NCBI RefSeq assembly: GCF_030696805.1
Contig: NZ_JAUYRO010000053.1
Location: forward strand, 1 to 64,000
Direction of reading: 5' to 3'
Source: Methyloversatilis sp.
GTDB lineage: Bacteria > Pseudomonadota > Gammaproteobacteria > Burkholderiales > Rhodocyclaceae
DNA length: 64,000 bases
The notes under the pieces were generated by a model that did not search any database, was not told the DNA's origin, and saw only the letters and a program-made list of their open reading frames with translations. Position numbers and translations under genes: made by a program. Shown piece after piece: positions 50,386 to 58,957 of this stretch; the first letter of the stretch is position 1, and each line of letters starts with the position of its first letter.

Positions 50386-51677
50386 GCCTGCACCTCGGTC
50401 AGATTGCGGCCACGCGTTTCGGTCACCATGGCCGCACCGGCCAGACCGATCAGCGCAGCGACGACGAACACCGACATGCCGGACGCCATCGCTGCAGCAG
50501 TCGGTTCGCCCGGGCCGCCGATTTCGCGTTCGATCACCCAGCCGACCAGCGGTTGCTGGATGGCGGCGCCGAGAAAGCAGCCCACATTGACCACGCTGGT
50601 GGCCATGCCCGACAGCGCGGGCGGATTCACCTCTTTTGCGCTGGCCCAGCTCAGCGTGAAGGCGGCCGCCGACATGCCGAGCAGCGCGAACAGCGCATGG
50701 CTGGCCAGCGGTGTCAGCGGCATGCCCTGGGTCAGCGGCTGCCAGCACAGCAGATAGACGGTGCCGACCACCAGCATGACGCTCTTGCGCCGACGCAGCC
50801 GGTCGGACAGCCGTCCGATGAACAGTGCGCCGAAGGCAAAGGCGACCAGCATCAGGGTGGCGTGCTGCGCGGCCAGAGCGCGATCCATGCCCTGGACCTT
50901 CATCAGCCAGGGGATGCACCACAGGCCGGCGAATGAAAAGAAGCTGCCGGCAATGCCCAGATTGACGAACAGCCCGGGCCAGGTTGAACGGTTGCCGGCA
51001 ACGCGCCGCAGTCCCGCCTTCCAGTCGTCGGCCAGCGGCGCATGCGCCGCCTTGCCGGACAATTCGCGCAGCGACGGCAGACCGGCGTCTTCCGGCCGGT
51101 CGCGCACGTGCAGCCAGGTCAGCACCGCCAGCAGCATCGACAGCAGGCCCAGCGCCACGAATACCGAGCGCCACGACACCACGCCGACCAGCAAGGCAAG
51201 CGGCGTCGCAGCGACGGCCGCACCGAGGTTGCCGATGAACTGGGTCAGCCCGCTCATCGTGGCGAAGCGGCTTTCCGGAAACCAGGCGGCGTTGATCTTG
51301 AGCAGCGCGAGAAACGGGAAGGACACGCCCAGGCCGACGAGTGCGCGGCCGACCACCGCGACGAAAAGCGAATCTGCCTGGGCAAAAATGATAGCCCCGA
51401 TGCCGGCGATGACGCCGCCGAAGGCCACGATGCGCCGTGGCCCCAGCGTGTCCATCAGCACGCCGGTCGGGATCTGCATCAGTGTGTAGATCCAGAAGTA
51501 GCTGGCCGCAAGGATGCCGAGCGAGGCCGGGCCGACTGCAAAGTCGCGCGTCAGCTCGCCGGCAATTGCAGCAGGCGCGGTGCGATGGAAAAACACCAGC
51601 ACATAAGAGCAGGCGAGCAACAGGAATGCCGTCCAGCGCAGGCGGACCAACAGGCGGTTCTGTTCGGCGAGGAGCAT
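50382..51677 (-). CDS. MFS transporter
   Basis: A 431-aa major facilitator with twelve helices. The conserved loop motif is QIPTGVLMDTLGPRRIVAFGG, and the second-half equivalent is FIGRLSDRLRRRKSVMLVVG. The first helix is preceded by LLVRLRWTAFLLLACSYVLVFFHRTAPAAIAGEL, a pattern seen in sugar-phosphate/organic-acid permeases of the MFS (ACS or UhpC-like groups). The start at 51677 is the second methionine of the track ORF, chosen because it falls just before the first helix. It is translated in tandem with the AEC gene (4-base overlap); the two carriers together suggest transport in two directions, but the substrates are unknown. Confidence 0.88.
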   Translation of the reverse strand: MLLAEQNRLLVRLRWTAFLLLACSYVLVFFHRTAPAAIAGELTRDFAVGPASLGILAASYFWIYTLMQIPTGVLMDTLGPRRIVAFGGVIAGIGAIIFAQADSLFVAVVGRALVGLGVSFPFLALLKINAAWFPESRFATMSGLTQFIGNLGAAVAATPLALLVGVVSWRSVFVALGLLSMLLAVLTWLHVRDRPEDAGLPSLRELSGKAAHAPLADDWKAGLRRVAGNRSTWPGLFVNLGIAGSFFSFAGLWCIPWLMKVQGMDRALAAQHATLMLVAFAFGALFIGRLSDRLRRRKSVMLVVGTVYLLCWQPLTQGMPLTPLASHALFALLGMSAAAFTLSWASAKEVNPPALSGMATSVVNVGCFLGAAIQQPLVGWVIEREIGGPGEPTAAAMASGMSVFVVAALIGLAGAAMVTETRGRNLTEVQA

Positions 51678-51738
51678 CGACCGGATTCTAGGTTGCACCG
51701 CAAGGATGCGCAGGCGCGCTGGCACCTGCGCATCAAGC

Positions 51739-51751
51739 TGTAACGGTTACA
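51739..51751. promoter_or_regulatory. Palindrome TGTAACGGTTACA upstream of the MFS-AEC pair
   Basis: A perfect 6-bp inverted repeat with a single central base lies 62 bases before the MFS start and directly behind the dctM stop. Its form resembles GntR-type operators, but no matching regulator is adjacent. Confidence 0.3.
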
Positions 51752-53707
51752 TCAGTTGTACAGATAGTTCGGCAGCCACAGGCCGATGCCGGGGAACATG
51801 TAGAGCAGGATGAGCATGATCACCTGGATGCCCATGAACGGCAGCATGCCGGAGAAGATCTGGTTCAGCGTCACGTGCGACGGCGCCACGCCCTTCAGGT
51901 AAAACGCCGACATCGCCACCGGGGGCGACAGGAAGGCAGTCTGCAGATTGATCGCCACCAGCAGGCCGAAAAATAGTGGGTCGATGTTGAAGTGCGCCAG
52001 CAGCGGCACGAAGATCGGCATGAAGATGACGATGATTTCGGTCCATTCCAGCGGCCAGCCGAGGATGAAGATGATGCACTGCGCGAGGATCATGAACTGG
52101 ATCGGTGTGAGGTCCATCGACAGCACGAATTTCTCCACCAGATCCTGACCGCCGAGCAGCGCGAAAGCGGCCGAGAAGATGGCGCTGCCGACGAACAGCC
52201 AGCACACCATGGCCGAGGTCTTGGCGGTCAGGAACACCGACTCCTTGATCACGCCGAAATTCAGCTGGCCGTAGGCGGCCGCCAGCAACGCGCCGCCGAA
52301 GGCGCCGATCGCCGCCGCCTCGGTCGGTGTCGCCAGTCCGAACACGATGGAGCCGAGCACCGCCAGGATGAGCACGGCCAGCGGAAAGAAGGACGACAGC
52401 AGCATCTTGAAGATTTCCAGCCGCTCGAAGCTGAGGATGGCGTAGAACGCGATCAGCAGTACGGCGCAGATGGCACAGGCGACCCAGAAGCTCGACGGGG
52501 CGGCCGGCGCTGCGGGTGTCTCATCGCTTGCAGGCGCTTCGGCGCCGGGCTCGGCCAGCGAGGGTGCAGGCGTTTCGGCAGCCATCGGCGCCGCCCCCGG
52601 CGGTTCTGCGAGGCCTGCTTCCTGCGGGGGCTCGGATACGCCGGCTTCCAGTGGCGGCTCGCTCAACCCGCCATCGCTGTCCGGCTCGGCCAGCGATGAA
52701 GACGAGTAGCTGCTTTCGAACGATTCGAGTCCGGCCGGTACCTCGTCGATCACCCTGACTGCCGTCATTGAGCTGTGGATGGCAAACAGCGACACCGCCA
52801 CCGCGATCAGCGGCAGCAGCGCGAGCCCGAGCTGGCCGAGCAGATTGCCCATCGGCACATCGGCGTTGCGCGGCCCTTTCACCGCGGCCAGCAGCGAGGG
52901 CAGGGCACGCGAGCCGTACTGGCGCGCCACCTGCGTCGCCAGCGCCGGCAGCGGAACGTGCCGTTCGGCCTCGGGCAGCGGCGGCGCCCAGTCGGGGCGC
53001 AGCTTCGCCATGATGATCACATACACCATGTACAGGCCGGCCAGCATCAGCCCGGGGAAGAAGGCGCCGGCATACAGTTTGACGACCGACACGCCGGCCG
53101 TCGCCCCATAGACGATGAGCATGACCGACGGCGGAATCAGGATGCCCAGACAGCCACCGGCCGTGATGACGCCGGCCGACAGCCGCACGTCGTAGCCGGC
53201 GCGCAGCATGGCCGGCAGCGCCAGCAGACCCATCAGCGTGACCACCGCACCGACGATGCCGGTCGCTGTTGCGAAGATGGCGCAGGTCACCAGCGTGGCG
53301 ATGGCCAGCGAGCCGGGCAGGCGCGACATCGCCAGATGCAGGCTCTTGAACAGCTTTTCGATCAGGTTGGCGCGCTCGACCAGATAGCCCATGAAAACGA
53401 ATAGGGGGATCGATATCAGCACGTCGTTGGTCATGACCGAAAACGCGCGCTGCACCATCAGGTCGAGCGTCTGCTGGGTCGCGATATCCGGGTTCTGCGA
53501 GCGGTAGGCCAGCCAGGCGAAGATGACGCCCATGCCCATCAGCGTGAAGGCGGTCGGAAAGCCCAGCATGATGGCCACCACGACGAGCGCCAGCATCAGC
53601 AGGCCCAGATGGCCGCTCGTCCATTCCGACGGCGCGGGCATCAGGATGGCCGTGGCGGCAATGATGATTGCCATCAGGCCGAAGCCGAAACGCAGTTCCT
53701 TCCTCAT
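51752..53707 (-). CDS. dctM: TRAP transporter large permease (DctM) with low-complexity insert
   Basis: The 651-aa membrane subunit of a TRAP transporter. The first half carries DctM hallmarks (MLGFPTAFTLMGMGVIFAWLAY, LISIPLFVFMGYLVERANLIEKLF, GIVGAVVTLMGLLALPAMLRAGYD, AGGCLGILIPPSVMLIVYG). The second half has FGLATPTEAAAIGAFGGALLA and TPIQFMILAQCIIFILGWPLEWTEIIVIFMPIFVPLLAHFNIDPLFFG. Between them is a long insertion with an extra helix and an acidic, Pro/Ala/Ser-rich stretch (about residues 321-405) built of SEPP/AEPP-type repeats; ordinary DctM is about 430 aa. Longer forms exist in the mannitol/chloroaromatic TRAP subgroup. The start overlaps the dctQ stop. Confidence 0.92.
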   Translation of the reverse strand: MRKELRFGFGLMAIIIAATAILMPAPSEWTSGHLGLLMLALVVVAIMLGFPTAFTLMGMGVIFAWLAYRSQNPDIATQQTLDLMVQRAFSVMTNDVLISIPLFVFMGYLVERANLIEKLFKSLHLAMSRLPGSLAIATLVTCAIFATATGIVGAVVTLMGLLALPAMLRAGYDVRLSAGVITAGGCLGILIPPSVMLIVYGATAGVSVVKLYAGAFFPGLMLAGLYMVYVIIMAKLRPDWAPPLPEAERHVPLPALATQVARQYGSRALPSLLAAVKGPRNADVPMGNLLGQLGLALLPLIAVAVSLFAIHSSMTAVRVIDEVPAGLESFESSYSSSSLAEPDSDGGLSEPPLEAGVSEPPQEAGLAEPPGAAPMAAETPAPSLAEPGAEAPASDETPAAPAAPSSFWVACAICAVLLIAFYAILSFERLEIFKMLLSSFFPLAVLILAVLGSIVFGLATPTEAAAIGAFGGALLAAAYGQLNFGVIKESVFLTAKTSAMVCWLFVGSAIFSAAFALLGGQDLVEKFVLSMDLTPIQFMILAQCIIFILGWPLEWTEIIVIFMPIFVPLLAHFNIDPLFFGLLVAINLQTAFLSPPVAMSAFYLKGVAPSHVTLNQIFSGMLPFMGIQVIMLILLYMFPGIGLWLPNYLYN

Positions 53708-54306
53708 TTCGCACTCCCGGCAGACGCCTCTTCAGGCAGGTCGGCGTGCACCATGTGGCGCAGCTTCTCGACGTCGACTTCCTCCACGTCCCGCACGCGC
53801 GACGGCCATTCACCCTGGCGGATGCAGATGATGCAGCGCAGGATTTCCACCACGCCCTGCAGCATCAGCGAGGCACCGGCCAGCGGAATGATGGCCTTGA
53901 ACGGATAGATCGGCGGGCCGTCGGCCGACACTGAAGAGTGTTCGTTGATCACCCAGGATTCGGACGCGAAGTCCCAGCCGGCCCAGCACAGCGCCAGCAC
54001 GCCCGGAATGAAGAACACGAAGTACAGGATGAGGTCCAGCGTGGCCTGGGTGCGCGGGCGGAAGAACCCGTACAGCACGTCGCCGCGCACGTGTCCGCTG
54101 GCGGCCAGCGTGTAGGCGCCGGCCATCATGAACAGCGTGCCGTAAAGCATGTAGGTGGCGTCGAACACCCAGGCGTGCGGCGTGTTCAGCACGTAGCGGG
54201 AGAAGACTTCCCAGGTGATGACAAGTGTCAGCAGCACCACGGTCCACGCAAAGGCGTGTCCGACCAGGGTGTTGAATCGGTCTATGCGCAGCAGCAGTTG
54301 TTGCAT
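53704..54306 (-). CDS. dctQ: TRAP transporter small permease (DctQ)
   Basis: A 200-aa membrane protein with four helices: LVGHAFAWTVVLLTLVITWEVFSRYVL, ATYMLYGTLFMMAGAYTLA, LDLILYFVFFIPGVLALCWAGW and FKAIIPLAGASLMLQGVVEILRCIICI. The WEVFSRYVLNTPHAWVFDAT motif is typical of DctQ-type small permeases. An acidic cytoplasmic tail of about 35 aa follows the last helix. The start at 54306 removes a 28-residue extension. The 3' end overlaps dctM by four bases (ATGA), and a terminator-like hairpin lies between it and dctP. Confidence 0.9.
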   Translation of the reverse strand: MQQLLLRIDRFNTLVGHAFAWTVVLLTLVITWEVFSRYVLNTPHAWVFDATYMLYGTLFMMAGAYTLAASGHVRGDVLYGFFRPRTQATLDLILYFVFFIPGVLALCWAGWDFASESWVINEHSSVSADGPPIYPFKAIIPLAGASLMLQGVVEILRCIICIRQGEWPSRVRDVEEVDVEKLRHMVHADLPEEASAGSAK

Positions 54307-54351
54307 GGCGGTTTCCTGATCCGGCAGGCACGCGCATCGATGCCTGCAATG

Positions 54352-54383
54352 AAAAAACCGGCGCCCCGTTCCGGAGCGCCGGT
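54352..54383 (-). terminator. Intra-operon terminator between dctP and dctQ
   Basis: On the reverse strand a perfect 8-bp stem ACCGGCGC / GCGCCGGT with an 11-base loop is followed by T6. It lies 21 bases after the dctP stop and would let dctP be made in excess over dctQM through partial read-through. Confidence 0.8.
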
Positions 54384-54403
54384 CTGTCACCTACCGAGCG
54401 GGC

Positions 54404-55531
54404 TCAGCCCTTCTTCGAGAAGAAGTGGTCGTAGGCCATGCGGAAATTGACGGTGGTGTCGTTCTGCCATGCAGCGGCGCGCTTCGCGAACGTGCGCTGC
54501 GATTCAAGCACCTTGGCGAACAGCGGGTTTTCGGATGCCTTCTTGTCGGTCACCTTGTCCCACGCGGCCAGTTGCGCCTTCAGGATCGGGTCCGGCGTCT
54601 TGTAGAACTTCACGCCCTGCTTGTCGCGCATTTCCATGTAGGCCGTGGAGTAACGGTCGATCGCCTTCCACGACATTTCGGCCGAAGCAGCCGGAACGGC
54701 AGACGCGATGATGGCGCGCAGGTCCGGTGCCAGGGCATCGAGGCGCTTCTTGTTGAACAGGATTTCGAACTGTTCCGACGCTTGGTGGAAGCTCTGCAGC
54801 ATGCACACCTTGGACACGTCGGGGAAGCCGAGCACCTGATCGCTCGACGCGTTGTTGAACTCGGCTGCGTCGAGCAGGCCGCGGTCCATTGCCGGGACGA
54901 TTTCGCCGCCGGGCAGCGCGTTGACGGACACGCCCATGTCGGTGAACACGTCGATCGACAGGCCGACGGTGCGGAACTTCAGGCCCTTCATGTCTTCCGC
55001 CTTCGACACCGGCTTCTTGAACCAGCCGAGCGGTTGAGTCGGCATCGGGCCGTACATGTAGGACACGACGTCCATGTTGAGGCTCTTGTAGATTTCTTCC
55101 AGCAGCGCCTTGCCGCCACCGAATTCGTGCCACGCCAGCACCATGTTGGCGTCCATGCCGAAGGCCGGACCGGAGCCCCACAGAGCCAGCGCGGAATTCT
55201 TGCCGTACCAGTAGGCAATCACGCCGTGGCCGCCATCGAGCGTGCCCTTGTTGACCGCATCCAGCAGATCGAATGCCTTGACCACCGAGCCGGCGGGCAG
55301 TACGTCGATCTTCAGCCGGCCACCCGACATGTCATTGACCCGCTTGGCGTAGTCCTGGGCGAATTCGTGGAAGATGTCTTTCGCTGGCCAGGTGGACTGG
55401 AAACGCAGCGTGATCGGCGACTGGGCGACCGAAATGCCCGGGAAGGCCACTGCCGCCGTACCGGCTGCGGTGCCGGCGGCTCTGGCCAGGAAGTTTCTGC
55501 GGGCTGCCTGGGGCTTGTTCTGTTCGGACAT
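54404..55531 (-). CDS. dctP: TRAP transporter substrate-binding protein (DctP), Tat-exported
   Basis: A 375-aa periplasmic binding protein. The N-terminus QAARRNFLARAAGTAAGTAAVAFPGISVAQ is a twin-arginine signal with an A-x-A-type cleavage region. The mature part begins SPITLRFQSTWPAKDIFHEFAQDYAKRVNDMSGGRLKIDVLPAGSVV, typical of DctP. The central ligand region is MKGLKFRTVGLSIDVFTDMGVSVNALPGGEIVPAM, with AAEFNNASSDQVLGFPDVSK. The FNNASSD and WYGKNSALALWGSGPAFGM segments recall the alpha-keto-acid (TakP-like) or mannitol/chloroaromatic branch. The substrate is therefore likely an organic acid. It is the first gene of the transporter operon. Confidence 0.9.
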   Translation of the reverse strand: MSEQNKPQAARRNFLARAAGTAAGTAAVAFPGISVAQSPITLRFQSTWPAKDIFHEFAQDYAKRVNDMSGGRLKIDVLPAGSVVKAFDLLDAVNKGTLDGGHGVIAYWYGKNSALALWGSGPAFGMDANMVLAWHEFGGGKALLEEIYKSLNMDVVSYMYGPMPTQPLGWFKKPVSKAEDMKGLKFRTVGLSIDVFTDMGVSVNALPGGEIVPAMDRGLLDAAEFNNASSDQVLGFPDVSKVCMLQSFHQASEQFEILFNKKRLDALAPDLRAIIASAVPAASAEMSWKAIDRYSTAYMEMRDKQGVKFYKTPDPILKAQLAAWDKVTDKKASENPLFAKVLESQRTFAKRAAAWQNDTTVNFRMAYDHFFSKKG

Positions 55532-55711
55532 GTCGTACTCTCCTCATCGTCGTTGTTGTGACCGCATCGTGCTGTGCGGTGCAATGATCGCCGTGTGCCG
55601 TACAGATACGACGCGTGACGATGCTAACCCCGCCGTACCGGCCACGACAAGGCGCACTGCAGCGTCGCTCCGTGAGCGGGCGCACCGTATATTTTCTGCC
55701 TTACGGTTTCC

Positions 55712-57055
55712 TTACTTGACCAGGCCCCAGTTCTGCAGTCGCTGAAACGCAAACTGCGCCTGCGCGTCCTTGTTGCCGCTGCGGATGTAGGCCGCGTAGT
55801 GCTGGCTGGCGTTGCGCTTGTCCTGCATGGTTTCGTAGGCAACACCCTTCAGGAACAGCGTGGACGGGTTGCCCGGCAGGATGCGGTCGTAGGCATTGAA
55901 CGATGCCAGTGCCTCCTGCGGCCGGTTCAGTGCAAGCTTCGATACGCCGCGCTGGTACAGCGCCTGGCCTTCGCCCGGATAGATCTCTGCCGCGCGCGCG
56001 AAGTGACGATCCGCATCGTCATACTGTTTCTGCGCAATCAGGCACTTGCCCATCAACACGTTGCCGCAGTAGTCGTCCGGCGCCGCCTTGAGCGCCCGGG
56101 CGAAATTGCCTTCGGCCTCTTCAATCGATTTCTTCGCCATCAACGATTCGCCGTCCTGCTGCGCCTTGATGGCCGGCGCGATGCGGCGCAGCGACGCCGT
56201 GTTGTCCATATAGCGTTCGCGCGACAGCTTCTTGTTGCGCAGCGCACCATAGGTGCCGTGCGCCTCGCGCTCGGCCGTGGCGTAACGCTCGTCGGACATC
56301 GGATGCGACGAGAACATGGTCTGCAGCAGACTGGGCTTGGCCTTGTTCTGGCTGCGCAGCATGTCCATCAGATTCACCATCCCGTCCGGGTTATAGCCGG
56401 CCTTGGTCATGTATTCCAGGCCCAGCGCGTCGGCCTGGCGCTCGTCGCTGCGCGAGTAGCCGGCGAGCAGCGCACTGGCGCCGACCTGGGTCGCGATATT
56501 GGCCAGCGGTGCGGCGCCGCGGTAGTCGGACATCGCCACCGCGACATTCACCGCTGTCGCGCCGACCTGGGCCATCATCGAGCGGCCGGCCTGTTTCGCG
56601 CTGTGGCGCGCATTGACGTGGCCTGTTTCATGGCCGAGCAGGGCGGCCAGCTCGTCCTCGCTGTCCATGTCCAGCATGATGCCGCGCGTGACCGCCATGC
56701 TGCCGCCGGGGAAGGTGTAGGCGTTGATGTAATTGGCGTTCACGACGCGTGCGTTGTAAGGCACCTCCGGCCGATGCGTGTTCTTCGCGAGCGACAATTC
56801 GAGGTTGTTCACGTAGCGGTTCAGCGCGTTGTCCTGCACCGCACCGTAGTCAGCCGAGAACTGCTTGGGCGAATGCTGGCGGTCGATGCCCAGCTCACTT
56901 TCCTCGGACATACCGACAACGACCTGCTTGCCGGTGATCGGGTCGGTCGCACAGCCGGTCAGCTGAGGCAGCGTCACCGCGGCGCCGGCAATGCCGGACA
57001 GCCAGAGGAAGTCGCGGCGTGACATTTCGCGGCGGAAGTAGCGGTCATGTGACAT
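55712..57055 (-). CDS. M48-family metalloprotease with TPR repeats (BepA-like), Tat lipoprotein
   Basis: A 447-aa zinc protease of the Ste24/BepA type. The zinc site is LLGHETGHVNARHSAKQ, with the downstream acidic ligand in RSDERQADALGLEYMTKAGY. A C-terminal half of TPR-like helices follows (AEGNFARALKAAPDDYCGNVLMGKCLIAQKQYDDADRHFARAAEIYPGEGQALYQRGV). BepA works in the periplasm on outer-membrane protein and LPS-assembly quality control. The N-terminus MSRRDFLWLSGIAGAA has a twin-arginine motif and ends in the lipobox LTGC, indicating a Tat-exported lipoprotein; BepA of E. coli uses a Sec signal instead. Start at MSHDRYFRREM or ten residues later at MSRRDF. Confidence 0.9.
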   Translation of the reverse strand: MSHDRYFRREMSRRDFLWLSGIAGAAVTLPQLTGCATDPITGKQVVVGMSEESELGIDRQHSPKQFSADYGAVQDNALNRYVNNLELSLAKNTHRPEVPYNARVVNANYINAYTFPGGSMAVTRGIMLDMDSEDELAALLGHETGHVNARHSAKQAGRSMMAQVGATAVNVAVAMSDYRGAAPLANIATQVGASALLAGYSRSDERQADALGLEYMTKAGYNPDGMVNLMDMLRSQNKAKPSLLQTMFSSHPMSDERYATAEREAHGTYGALRNKKLSRERYMDNTASLRRIAPAIKAQQDGESLMAKKSIEEAEGNFARALKAAPDDYCGNVLMGKCLIAQKQYDDADRHFARAAEIYPGEGQALYQRGVSKLALNRPQEALASFNAYDRILPGNPSTLFLKGVAYETMQDKRNASQHYAAYIRSGNKDAQAQFAFQRLQNWGLVK

Positions 57056-57237
57056 GTGGTCGGTCCTTTAGAAGATTCTGGGTGCGGCCTGCGAATACCT
57101 CCCCGCGGGCGCTACTCCGCAGGCGATTTGCAAACTTTGATCAGACGACGGCGTTCATTTCGAGGCCGGATCGTCTGCAGGGCAGGCTCCTGCGAAAGAC
57201 GAGACCTTCGTGAGAGCTTCGTTGGCCGGCACATCGC

Positions 57238-58929
57238 TCACGCTGGCTCTGCGTGTTCCACCATCAACTGTATGCGACGCACGCCCTGGTATTCGTTCAC
57301 GTCCAGCCGGTAGGCCGCGTTGACACGGGCCGGCAGGGGTTCCGCGCGGTTGAACCAGATGGCGTCGAAACTTGCGCCGTCCTTCACCAGGGAGAGCTTG
57401 AGGTGCTTGTCCTTCAGCAGACGCTGATTGCGTACTTCGAAGTGATCGGAAAACACCGGCGGCGGAAAGCCCTGGCCCCATATCTCAGCTTCGATCAACG
57501 TCGCCGCGTTGAGGTTCATCAGCGACGCTTCCAGCGCACCGTCGGTTTCTATGGTGCGGGTCAGCGCCGAAGGTTCCACCATCGTGGCGACCGCCTGTTC
57601 GAAGGCGGCTCGAAAGCGGTCGAGATCGTTCTCCAGCAGCGTCAGGCCGGCCGCCATGGCATGGCCGCCGAAGCGGATGATCAGGCCAGGTTCGCGCTTG
57701 GACACCAGGTCGAGCGCGTCCCGCAGGTGCAGGCCGGGAATCGAACGGCCCGAGCCCTTGACTTCCCCCTCGTGGCCGCGTGCGAAAGCGATGGTCGGGC
57801 GATGCGCGCGCTCCTTGATGCGCGAGGCGACGATGCCGATGACGCCCTGGTGCCAGTCCGGGTGGAACAGCGACAACGACTTCGATTCGCCGATGTCGAT
57901 GCCGGCCAGTTGCGCCTCGGCATCTTCCTGCATGCCCTGTTCGATTTCGCGCCGTTCGCGGTTGATCGCATCGAGCTGCTGCGCCAGACCGAGCGCGCGC
58001 GCGAAGTCGTCGGTGATCAGGCATTCGATGCCGAGCGACATGTCCGACAGCCGGCCGGCCGCGTTCAGCCGTGGCCCGAGCGCAAAGCCGAGGTCGAAGG
58101 ACTGTGCCTGCGATGGCTCGCGCCCGGCCGCGGCGAACAGCGCGCGCAGCCCGGGCACCATGTTGCCGGCGCGGATGCGTTGCATGCCCTGGGTGACCAG
58201 AATGCGGTTGTTGTGGTCCAGCTTGACCACGTCGGCCACGGTGCCGAGCGCCACCAGATCAAGCAGATTGCCCAGATTCGGTGCTTCCCGGCCGTCGAAG
58301 GCGCCGCGGCTGCGCAGTTCGGCGCGCAGCGCCAGCATGACGTAGAACATGACGCCGCAGCCGGCGATGGCCTTGCTCGGGAAGTCACAGCCGGGTTGGT
58401 TCGGATTGACGATGACGTCGGCCGCCGGCAGTTTGTCGCCCGGCAGGTGATGGTCGGTCACCAGTACCGACATGCCGAGTTCGTTCGCCCGCGCTACGCC
58501 CTCGACGCTGGCGATGCCGTTGTCCACGGTGATGAGCATGTCCGGTTCGGCGTGCGCTGCCAGATCGACGATTTCCGGCGTCAGGCCGTAGCCATACTCG
58601 AAGCGGTTCGGCACCAGATAGCTCACGTTGGCACCCATGGCGCGCAGCGCCCGGATGCCGATCGCGCACGCGGTCGCGCCATCGCAGTCATAGTCGGCGA
58701 CGATCAGCAACCGGGCGTCGGCTTCGATCGCGTCCGCCAGCATGACCGCCGCGTCGGCCAGCCCGCGCATCGAATCCGGCGGCAACAGCGCCTTGAGCGA
58801 ATAGTCGATCTGGCTGCGGTCCTGCACGCCACGCGCGGCGTACAGGCGGGCCAGCAGAGGGTGCACGCCCTGCTGGGCGAGCATTTCGCTGCTGCGCAGC
58901 GGGACGGGGCGGTTCTTGATGCAGGTCAT
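57238..58929 (-). CDS. recJ: Single-stranded-DNA-specific exonuclease RecJ
   Basis: RecJ degrades single-stranded DNA 5' to 3' in recombination and mismatch repair. The 563-aa protein carries the DHH-family motifs: IVADYDCDGATACAIGIRAL, MLITVDNGIASVEG, the signature VLVTDHHLPGDKLPAADVIVNP and the DHHA1-type GVIGIVASRIKERAHRPTIAF ... RSIPGLHLRDALDLV ... FGGHAMAAGLTL. Length matches the family. The ATG at 58929 lies 29 bases after the RpfE-like gene, and the order RpfE-like gene / recJ is conserved in several proteobacteria. Confidence 0.96.
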   Translation of the reverse strand: MTCIKNRPVPLRSSEMLAQQGVHPLLARLYAARGVQDRSQIDYSLKALLPPDSMRGLADAAVMLADAIEADARLLIVADYDCDGATACAIGIRALRAMGANVSYLVPNRFEYGYGLTPEIVDLAAHAEPDMLITVDNGIASVEGVARANELGMSVLVTDHHLPGDKLPAADVIVNPNQPGCDFPSKAIAGCGVMFYVMLALRAELRSRGAFDGREAPNLGNLLDLVALGTVADVVKLDHNNRILVTQGMQRIRAGNMVPGLRALFAAAGREPSQAQSFDLGFALGPRLNAAGRLSDMSLGIECLITDDFARALGLAQQLDAINRERREIEQGMQEDAEAQLAGIDIGESKSLSLFHPDWHQGVIGIVASRIKERAHRPTIAFARGHEGEVKGSGRSIPGLHLRDALDLVSKREPGLIIRFGGHAMAAGLTLLENDLDRFRAAFEQAVATMVEPSALTRTIETDGALEASLMNLNAATLIEAEIWGQGFPPPVFSDHFEVRNQRLLKDKHLKLSLVKDGASFDAIWFNRAEPLPARVNAAYRLDVNEYQGVRRIQLMVEHAEPA

Positions 58930-58957
58930 CGGAATTCCGGCAGGCAGGGGCCGCGCG

